From Ditylenchus dipsaci (taxonomy: Eukaryota; Nematoda; Chromadorea; Rhabditida; Anguinidae): 64,000 nt of DNA. Where the stretch lies: positions 96,386 through 160,385 of the forward strand of contig SADC01000936.1 of assembly GCA_004194705.1 (NCBI GenBank), written 5' to 3'. Each line of letters opens with the position of its first letter. The stretch's first letter is position 1. The notes under the pieces were generated by a model that ran no database searches, was not told where the DNA came from, and worked only from the letters and a program-made list of their open reading frames with translations. Positions 56,359 through 64,000 of this stretch are shown in pieces. Both the position numbers and the translations under genes were made by a program.

Positions 56359-58245
56359 TTATTTAAACCAGACGTTATACAAAAGTTCATTATCAGAAAA
56401 ACGATCTATCACTGATATTGGTCGTGTCGTAGTTTTGTCAAAGACAATAGGAAAGTCACAGTTACTGAAAAGCCTTCTTCGAAGCACCCAATCGGCATCA
56501 TTGTATTTCTTTTTAAGTGAATCATCCTGGCTATCTTTTAAAAGTATAGATTCCATAATTTCATTTGTAACGTAATTTTTAGCAGTTTTGTTAATGATGC
56601 AAGCAGACACATTGACGTTGTCTAGATTGCTTGCAATGATCTCATATTCACACTGCTTATTTTGGTGTTCAAAGATCTGAATAATGTTCACTAAACTGTT
56701 TGAATAAATTAAATTCACAAACCTCAAAAAGAGTCCTGATAAATACATCTAATGGTTCCAAAAACAAATAAATGTTGGTCTTGAAAAGCTTTGGTCTCGT
56801 CCCCACATTGTTGAACTCCAACCAAAAAATCAGGTTTTGCAAGGAAAGATAATTCGAAGGTCTAATTTTTGTAAGATACTCGAATTCCACAGCTTTACTG
56901 TTGAAAACTTCAAGGTTCAACCGATGGCTGATGTATAGAAAATCAGAAAACTGCAATGACTGGAATTGTGGAACGAGTTTGTCAAAATAACTTCGACTGC
57001 ATAATAAAGAAGAAATAGCAATAGGACACTGAGAAAGCAGTGAATTATGAATCTTCTAAAAGCAATTTTTCAACACAGGAAGCCCTGAATGGAAGACCAG
57101 CACATTCTGGTGCATTATTTTATTCTTTGTATCGCGGTGAATTTTTTTAGAATGGCAATTTTTCCGCCGAACTTCCTATTTATAAAAACAACTAAGATTA
57201 CCGCAAAGGGTTTTGTAAAAAGCTCTGGAATTTTAACAACGTTAAAGCGGAGAAAGTTTTTTTGACACTAAATTGCGCATCTTCAGCACTATTTCAAGGC
57301 GAATAGTCGAAAAGGCGCAATTTGACTGTGAAAAAGCTTTTTAGCGGAAAAAAAAGCGTTGACCCATTGAAGGACCATCGCCGTTAGTGACAATGGCGAT
57401 TTCGAGTTTTTGATTGGCGGGGGACAACTCTTTTATTTCGAAAATATATTTCGAATTACCTTTGTTCACGATTAAAATTTGTTCAAAAATAAGAACCATC
57501 CACAAACGTAAAAAAACCTGCTCGAAAAAAATTCTGGACCGATACAATAGCTCAAAGTCGAGGAGGGGCGGCAATTAAAGGAAATACGGTATATTTCGAA
57601 ATATTTTTTTTTGGATTGACATGGTACCCGCCTTTCAAGATATTTTTATCGGCGACGGGCTTGCCCTTTAATAATCGCTCTAATTTTAGAAAAATTTTAA
57701 AAAGTCAGTCTTCACCTTAATTTCCTTCTCATCTATGTCTTTTTTGTAAATAGATATATGAAGGAAAATGGCATTCTGTTTCTCCTGTAACATAAGAAGA
57801 TCTTCCAAACTTTTAAATTCCTGTCGAAACAAACTATTTTTGGAATATATAATAGTGGTTGGATTAGTGATTAGGTTTTCTCCTTGATCAACTGGTTTGT
57901 CGACCAGAACAGCATAGATAGCTCGAACAGGATATTTCTGAAAGAAAGTCTCGACAAAAGTATTAGACCTTTTTGCCGACTAGCTGAAGACAGTCTAAGT
58001 CATTCCTGCTGCAAAAGCAAAAAATGTCTTTAAAGACATCCGAGGATATTGTGAATGGAACATGATTGCCTAAAATGCAGCAAAATTGATTTAGTTTATT
58101 TTAGAGAAAATAAAAATTTGCCTGATTTGTTCATTGGTTGAACCCAAGATTTAGCTTTCTTTATTAAAAGTATGACTGCTTTCAACAAAAAAGCTCCGAT
58201 TAATATGAAGATAAGCACAGAGTGAAAAAACGAGATTGCAAACAT
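56359..58245 (-). CDS. F-box protein, copy B of a duplicated pair, nearly intact
   Basis: Minus strand, exons 58245-58122, 58069-57716, 57055-56723, 56676-56359. Exon 1 gives a hydrophobic N-terminus (MFAISFFHSVLIFILIGAFL) and ends AAATCAG|GCAAAT, a GC donor; the 52-nt intron ends GCATTTTAG and the join is in phase. Exon 2: SSDVFKDIFCFCSRNDLDCL QLVGK is an F-box, followed by PVRAIYAVLVDKPVDQGENL and FKSLEDLLMLQEKQNA. Exon 3: IHNSLLSQCPIAISSLLCSR ... LEPLDVFIRTLFE. Exon 4: NYVTNEIMESILLKDSQDDS ... FSDNELLYNVWFK, stop 56359. Introns are 52, 660 and 46 nt. Only one frame problem is seen, an extra A in the run after LVG (about 57978). The domain predicts SKP1 binding; the C-terminal half would be the substrate side. 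Whether exon 1 is a signal peptide/anchor or a mis-assigned 5' exon is open, but it is conserved in copy A. Confidence 0.7.
57341..57590. mobile_element. decayed TACCGTA-type element in intron 2 of F-box copy B
   Basis: Right end GGCAATTAAAGGAAATACGGTA (57570-57591); left arm GACCCATTGAAGGACCATCG degraded. It explains part of the 660-nt intron. Confidence 0.5.
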
Positions 58246-58436
58246 GCCAGTGTAGATTTTTAAGGTTGAAATAAAAATCTTTATCAGCTGTATATAAGAT
58301 TATGAATATATATTCATATTGAGGAAATCGTACAAAAACAGTACATTCGTACAAAAACAGTTTAAGGTTTTGTACAAATTATGCACGAAAATTTTGTACT
58401 GTCGACTAGCATGCTTTTTTAAAAATATATCGCGAT

Positions 58437-58634
58437 ATGGCTAGTATTGGGCAACCTTCGACTGAGACCAAGGACTGCCATTCGGTGTTGAAGAAGCACC
58501 TGATTGAAGATGTGATCACCCGGCTGAAGTGCAAGGTTACTTCTTTGGAGCTTCTCTACTTGATGTTGTTCGGTATGCTCTGTCATTTCTCGAACACGCT
58601 CCACTTGACACGAAAGGCAACTATATCAGAGTAG
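58437..58634 (+). CDS. small unknown ORF with higher GC than surroundings
   Basis: ATG 58437 to TAG 58634, 65 codons: MASIGQPSTETKDCHSVLKK HLIEDVITRLKCKVTSLELL. A second coding-like stretch follows at about 58753-58932 in another frame (SELRSQISQELRDALKNFIK, SLVSFEKNPFTRNLNPQTRE). Between them lies sequence rich in GGGAAATTTCCC words. Codon use is richer in G/C third positions than in neighbouring genes. The two pieces may be one gene split by an element, or a captured fragment. No family recognised. Confidence 0.3.
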   Translation: MASIGQPSTETKDCHSVLKKHLIEDVITRLKCKVTSLELLYLMLFGMLCHFSNTLHLTRKATISE

Positions 58635-58745
58635 GGTAATGGGAAAATGCCCCGGGAAATTTCCCGAGGAAATTCCCGGGAATATTCGCCGAAAAATGGC
58701 GAGTGGGAAAATTGGTATTTTCTTAAAAGGGGGGGGGGTACCCTT
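58635..58745. repeat. GGGAAATTTCCC word cluster and G-run
   Basis: CCCCGGGAAATTTCCCGAGG, ATTCCCGGGAATATTC and a poly-G run at 58729. Looks like one arm of a word-type MITE; ends not found. Confidence 0.4.
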
Positions 58746-58938
58746 GTACCCCTTCTTGTGGACCTTCAGAGCTGCGTAGCCAGATTTCTCAGGAACTTAG
58801 GGACGCTCTAAAAAATTTCATCAAAGTTCTCCCACGTCACAGTCATGGTCACTCCCTTGTTAGCTTTGAAAAGAACCCTTTTACACGAAACCTAAATCCA
58901 CAAACAAGAGAATGCCTACAAGGAAAGCTATGAACGTC

Positions 58939-59200
58939 CTAAGATCTTGACTGATTGACTGATATAGCGTGACTTCAGTTTCTGATAAAAACAGCAAAGT
59001 TCCTCACTTAGATGAATGAATGAGAGTGAGTGGATACTTACAGAAAGCCTCTTATGGTTTTCTAATCTTCGAATGAATGACAAGTGCTGCACAGAGCAAT
59101 GTGAAATTACTAGATTTGTCTGGTTGAATGGATCGAGACGTGCTTGCACACTTCGTTTTTGTGAAATTAGCTTCGAGATTGCCTGATTTATTTACTGTTT
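58939..59200 (-). CDS. two small exons of an unknown gene
   Basis: After an acceptor ATAAATCAG (about 59187) the minus strand reads AISKLISQKRSVQARLDPFN QTNLVISHCSVQHLSFIRRL ENHKRLS, then a clean intron (GTAAGTATCC ... TTTTTATCAG, about 60 nt), then KLKSRYISQSRS and a stop at 58939. The alternative frame upstream starts with a hydrophobic stretch but has no ATG. No family; short. Confidence 0.3.
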
Positions 59201-59252
59201 CATAATCAAACAAAAACAGAATCACCAAAAAAACCGAAAAATGGCAAAACAA

Positions 59253-60503
59253 ATTAGAAAGATATAATTTTGACAGAAATTTGAAAATTTTTGTCTAATT
59301 TAATCTCATTTAAAAATTTTTCACTTGAGGAGGGCCCTCAAAAACATATTTTTTGAAGTTTCACACGTGATCATTTTTTCGAACATAAGCAAATGACATA
59401 CCATTAGAAAGCAAAGAAGAAGAATTTTCTCATGAGCATAAAAGAAATTACTAAATAAATCCAAAGCTCATTAACCTAACGGACGAGTTGGCTTTTGGAC
59501 GAACCGATTTTTGGACGCAACGCCATGGCACCGGTGCAATGACCCACTTGAGCATGCCTGGTTATGTCAAGTTTTGATGTAAAACTCGAAATTTTAAGCA
59601 TGATATGTCATATGTTTTCTGATGAGTTTTCTGAACTCAACACGTAATTGTGGGGGTAATTAATATGGGGGGGGGTGGTAATTAATAGAGAGGGGAAATA
59701 AATAGAGAAAATACGGTAAATGGAAAGTGACACACATAAAATTGATCACAGAGAATCATATCGAAATACCATATGTAAATTTATTTAAGATTAATATATG
59801 TAATGAAAAATACATGAGTTTTTTTCACCGCTGACGCAGACAACTTAAAACAAGGTCATATAATGATATACAGTTACACAGGGTGTTTTTCAAGAAATTT
59901 GCCAGTCTTCATGCCATTTCGAAAATACAAAAAAAAGTTTTACCGGATAGCTTGATGAATAAAAACTTTGGTTAATTTAAAAAGTTTAACTTAAAAAAAT
60001 AGTGAAAAGCGTTGAAAAATACGAGAAGTTGGATAGCATACCAAATCTCTGTGTTGTAAAGTAGTGCAAGAGTAAAAGTCAAATAGTGGAAAGCATTTTG
60101 AAAAAACTCCATATTTTTCGGGAGTCACCACCACCTTTTTTTCCAAACGCGTGATCTTCTTTGTAAGACCGGCAGGCAAAATTTTTTTGGCGCTACTCGT
60201 TTATAAAGTCATATGAGCCTCATGATCTTCTTTTTTTAAATGGCGTCTCTGGTAATTTGATTCATATTTGATTTTATCTCAATAATCAAACATTTGAATT
60301 GTTGCTCAATCGAATTTGGTGTATTTAACAAATCAATCAAAATTCAAATTTTTTTTGATTAGGCTGATTTGCGTTAAGAGATTATTTCCCCATAAAATTT
60401 TTTGTTTTCCTTTATTGTGCGGAGAGTGTCTGCCAGATGCTGTAATACAACAGGGCTTTTTAATTTTATATTGTTTCAGCATCTATTTAATAAATCCGAA
60501 CTA
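59253..60503. other. mostly featureless; one MITE end
   Basis: TACCGTA-type right end at 59650-59717 (GGTAATTAATAGAGAGGGGA ... AAATACGGTA). No splice-supported coding frame seen. Confidence 0.4.
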
Positions 60504-61800
60504 CAGTCCACTCTCGATAAAGTGTGGATCCGGGCATAACTGCACGGGCGCCGGCTCCGGGCGCCGGCGCTGGAGCCGGCGCCGTCGCCAGACAAAATTT
60601 GACCATTTTCGGGCGCTGGCGGCGGCGTCGGCGCCTGGTCCCCCTTTCATACCGGCGCCCGGCGCACAGTTTTCGGAAGCGCCGCGAGCACTAGTTTTTT
60701 CAATATTTTGTGACATTATAAAGCTTCAACAGTGTGTTTATCAGTATTTTCTCATACCATGCTTAGAACAAACAAAAATTTTAGTGATAAACACATATCA
60801 TACACCCCGGCGCCGTCTCTTTCGGAGTGCCAGCGCCAGGATAGCGCCGGCGCCATCCTGGGCGCCGGCGCCGATCCGGGGCCCAATTTTCAAGTGGCGC
60901 CTGTGGCGCCGGCGCCAATTTTTTCGAGTGTGCAGTATGCTCCGGGGATTTGAAAAATTTACATTATATCGAGAGTACACTATATAACTACAGACAATTA
61001 CCAATTATTTTTTGAATTTGTCGGCCGACATTTTTCCAAAATATTGGAAGATGTCGGCGAACAAATTCCAAAAATATTGGAAATTGTCTGGTAGCCCACT
61101 ATATCGAAAGTTTCGAAACAAAGCAGTTAATAGTATACACTAAATCGAGAGTTTTTGCCTTAAGACCAAAAACTTCGATGAAATTCTTTTTTTTCAACAA
61201 ACAATAATATTAGAATCTTGTAAGAAATACATTAACGATTAGACGAGAAGTAGGTGGTTATTTTTGCTTGCACATTTACATATCCTATATCTGTTTCTTC
61301 GACTCTCTTTCATGAAAAGATTTCTGTAGACAAAGCATTTTAGAATCGTCAGAATTTTGTTCCGCGCAAATGCATTCTAAGCTTCCAACTAGCTAATTAT
61401 TTCTTCAACCTTTACTGCTTCGGCTTTAATTGCCTTACCTCCTCTTGTGGCTCCCTTTCTACATTTTTTTCGGTTCTCCCAGCCTCAGCAAAGAAGATGA
61501 AAGGCCAAAAATTTGAGCTTATAGGTCATCGTACCCTCTAATTAAGCAATTTGGTGCTTTCGTTTGTGGCAACTTCGATTATTGATTTTCTTTTTATTTA
61601 AACTAATCATACTTCGATCTTTTCAAGAATTAAATGTTCAATTTACAAAAAAAAACAGATAAATTTGCAGAAACAGCAATTTTAATAAAATTAGAAAATA
61701 TACACTATATCAAGGTCGTTTCCTTTGTGGGGACCGAAAAAGATATGCACTATACCGAGTTTTCACTGTATCGAGAGTGCACTATATCGAGGGTGGACTG
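60504..61800. mobile_element. Tigger-type element, 1.3 kb, with a nested GC-rich insertion
   Basis: CAGTCCACTCTCGATAAAGT and CACTATATCGAGGGTGGACTG with TA on both sides (60502-60503 and 61801-61802). Inside, 60533-60943 is bounded by GCATAACTGCAC and GTGTGCAGTATGC and filled with GCGCCGGCGCC words. The rest has several CACTATATCGAGAGT end-like repeats. No transposase. Confidence 0.8.
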
Positions 61801-61916
61801 TATTCAATAAAAAGTTCGAAATCCAAATCAAATTGCCATTTTTATAGGCAAAGCATATTGGCTTGAGTAACTTCATTTTCTGCTCATATGATCAAGAATT
61901 ATCGAATTCAGATATC

Positions 61917-62536
61917 ATGAGCGATCATATCGAGCCGGCACAACAAGATGGAGCCGCACAACAAGTGCAGGAAGAGCAGAGTGCTGCGGGATCAGGACTT
62001 GGCGCCAGTATCAATTAATGCAGTCAGCCATCACACAGAAGCAAGCTCAACAGGCTAGGTACAGCAACAACAACCATATCTCACCACCTCAGCAGTGATT
62101 CCCTTTTGCTCAGCTCTCACTTCAAACTCCAGTGATGAATCTTCCTGCCGAATGGTAATGCGTCCTAGAAACCTACGAAATTCTGAGGCACAACTTCTGC
62201 CAGCAAGCCTATCTAAAAACCCGCTTGGCCAAAAAATGGGCGGTCTGATACAGTGACTACTGTGGAACAGGCGGCCTCAAATGTAAAAACTCACTGACCA
62301 CAGCTAGAAATAAAAAAGCGTCTCATGGAGCGTAGACGCTCAAATCAGCAAATCGGCTAAAGTGGGCATTTTTATAATTTCTCACGCAGTCATATTTCTA
62401 AATCGTTTCAGTATGGAGGATCACTCAGCACCGCAACAATGCTTCAAATGACTCAGAGACGCTTTACATTGATCCTAATTGCTCAGATTTCGCCGAATTT
62501 GTTGAAAGGAACACAATATATGCAATAACAGCCTCG
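61917..62536 (+). pseudogene. decayed unknown gene, Gln/Ala-rich start
   Basis: ATG 61917: MSDHIEPAQQDGAAQQVQEE QSAAGSGLGAS, stop at 62016. A second frame from 62018 continues coding-like text through three in-frame stops: MQSAITQKQAQQARYSNNN, then FPFAQLSLQTPVMNLPAEW, then CVLETYEILRHNFCQQAYLK TRLAKKWAV, then YSDYCGTGGLKCKNSL. After TCGTTTCAG (62411) an exon WRITQHRNNASNDSETLYID PNCSDFAEFVERNTI ends at a CCTCGTTATAACGG transposon-like end. Reading frame survives but stops accumulate, so I call a pseudogene. No family recognised. Confidence 0.4.
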
Positions 62537-62649
62537 TTATAACGGTATGATTTTACGGCGATGAGAGAAATGTCCTCCGACACAAAGTCGGAGGACTACT
62601 CATGTTTTGGGGTCGGATGGGCCTATCCCTCAAGGAAGACGGGGAGGGG

Positions 62650-62885
62650 GTTGCCTTGTTACGGCTGTTGTGATTTTTTGTGATATTTTAGACTTAGGCT
62701 TGGGCAAGGGCAAGCCAGCGTATGTTAGGACAAACTTTAAAATTAGTCCAATATACTTTTGAGTATGTCACAACATAGCTTAAGTGTTAGCCTCTCTAAA
62801 TTTAAAGCCTAAACAATCTTCCAACAAAAAATCTACCTCAAGCCTGAAAAATCGCAAAAAAACAAGAGGAGGTATAAAAAACCTT
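62650..62885. repeat. CCTTGGTC-type foldback repeat
   Basis: GTTGCCTTGTTACGGCTGTT at the left, AAGGGCAAGCCAGCGTATGT in the left arm, ACAACATAGCTTAAGTG in the right. The right arm is partly deleted. Confidence 0.55.
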
Positions 62886-63086
62886 CATAAAAAGGTAGAG
62901 GCAATTGTAATATGATTAGGTTGGAGGAAAATTTCTGCCGTGACACACGAAGGACCTGCACTTTTTTATGGTTTTAAAAATATTTTTATTCATACAGACG
63001 GTTATAGACTTTTTAACACTGGTGGTCATATAAACCTCTCAAAATAATCAGATGTCATAGCCTCCCGATAAATTTTACTCAGTAAT

Positions 63087-63345
63087 ATCGTACTCATTCT
63101 AATAGAAAGGAACCCTTTAATAAACAGGCATTTTCCTATAAACGGTCATCCCCAAAGGACCTATATCTCAGCCCAGAAAAACATATTTTCAATCTGTTTT
63201 TTGCGTTTTCTCAGTTATTACGAATTCACCTGATTCCGCTTTTAAGATTCGGTTGCGCATCTAAAAATTCAAAAAAACCGTCCAAAAATTTTCTGACTTT
63301 TTTAGGGTTGAACGGGCATGCCCGTCTATTAGATGAATACGGTAT
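63087..63345. mobile_element. TACCGTA-type MITE, left end decayed
   Basis: Arm word AATAAACAGGCAT / GGGCATGCCCGTCTATTAGA and right end AATACGGTATT (63337-63347). Core AAAGGACCTATATCTCAGCC. Closest to the 12064 element. Confidence 0.7.
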
Positions 63346-63364
63346 TATTTTCAGAAAATACTAG

Positions 63365-64000
63365 AAACACTGGAAGGAAAAAGATCTAAGAAGCCGAACT
63401 CTCTTGTTTACATATCCAGGGAAGTGGCTCAAGACCTCATTTTGACGATGACTGCAATGTTGTTGAGCATGGCGGTGGACGAGAATGGCAGCCGTAGATG
63501 CATTGTTTGAGGAAGCATGTGTTGTTATTTTGAAATTAATGTGACAGTAATGTAATGCTTATTTTCCAGGTGGATGAGGAGACACAACAATGCGCTGAAT
63601 CCAAATCCACAGAAGAGAGAAAAGAAATCGAATTGCTGCTCAGTACAAAGGCCTCCGTATTCGACGCGTTCTGTTTCTCAAACAGGACGTGAAGAGTTCA
63701 GAAAAAAAGTTCCGCCCACAAGCCCTCTTCAAAAATCCTAGATTTGAAGACGAAGATTTTGCCAGTCACCCGGTTCTGTATCTGGACCTCAATTTCACTT
63801 GTAACAGCTACAATGAAGGCAGCCAGAAGTTGGCCAAGAAAATGGCGCTGTTGGCTGCAGATCATTCCTACTTGAGAGCGGTGATCGACTCTAATTTTGA
63901 GCAACAACCAAGAAGCGTCCAATGGAAACTGATGAAAACAACTTGAACGACATTTTGAATGAAAAAGAATCTTTGGTGGAGAGCTCACTAGGTTTTTTGC
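63365..64000 (+). CDS. exons of an unknown gene; last exon possibly AAA-ATPase-like (PF09820 type)
   Basis: First piece (63365-63508) reads ILETLEGKRSKKPNSLVYIS REVAQDLILTMTAMLLSMAV. After TTATTTTCCAG an exon from 63570 reads VDEETQQCAESKSTEERKEI. A third frame (63689-63946) reads LFKNPRFEDEDFASHPVLYL DLNF, like the 'lF..l.i...f..hPVIyLDf' strand of AAA-ATPase-like proteins that usually carry a nuclease domain. A final frame (METDENNLNDILNEKESLVE) runs off the window edge after a one-base shift near 63920. The frames do not connect without changes, so exon structure is open and the family hint is weak. Confidence 0.35.

Noticed and set aside
60316..60987. The longest open frame in the window (223 codons, plus strand)
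   Set aside because: It starts in AT-rich DNA, then runs through GCGCC word repeats and Tigger terminal sequence. Several frames on both strands stay open there because the words lack stops.

Overview
This window is AT-rich, repeat-choked nuclear DNA from a small-intron animal. I infer an animal from split genes with GT-AG introns (mostly 43-60 nt when free of repeats), a FAM184-family coiled-coil gene, several F-box genes including an LRR/FBXL type, a PUR-repeat candidate, and pogo/Tigger, hAT and mariner-type DNA transposons. Several starts lie 2-10 nt behind a 3' splice acceptor, which would suit spliced-leader trans-splicing or very short 5'UTR exons. I cannot name the phylum; a nematode or another small-intron invertebrate would fit.

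Layout. 1-10333 (minus): a FAM184-like coiled-coil gene in at least 17 exons, open at the left edge. 12894-13118 (minus): a possible small secreted protein. 13144-18443 (minus): an F-box/LRR gene whose last exon is split by a Tigger MITE. 19706-24002 and 56359-58245 (both minus): two paralogous F-box genes; the first is damaged and swollen by repeats, the second nearly intact. 24371-26275: pogo and mariner fossils. 28135-28826 (plus): a fourth F-box gene. 32491-33306 (minus): a signal-peptide plus single-TM protein. 40015-40503 (plus): candidate exons cut off by a 1-kb Tigger element. 44083-45654 and 46104-46200 (plus): genes or exons with signal peptides. 46770-51979 (plus): unknown 5' exons followed by a multi-repeat PUR-alpha-like gene. 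58437-59200: small uncertain ORFs. 61917-64000 (plus): a decayed region ending in an exon that may belong to the AAA-ATPase-like family.

Most of the remaining DNA is transposon-derived. Three kinds of short element dominate: TA-flanked Tigger/pogo MITEs (CAGTCnACTC ends), TA-flanked TACCGTA MITEs, and hAT MITEs, four or five of which have intact 8-bp target duplications. There are also many long foldback repeats sharing a CCTTGGTCCCCCTGTTG arm. In each MITE superfamily the two arms of one element match each other but differ from the arms of its relatives, as if each copy had re-invented its subterminal sequence and then homogenised it.

Many otherwise good exons need a single-base correction, usually in an A/T run. 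That points either to homopolymer errors in the assembly or to widespread gene decay, so exon joins and phases are provisional.
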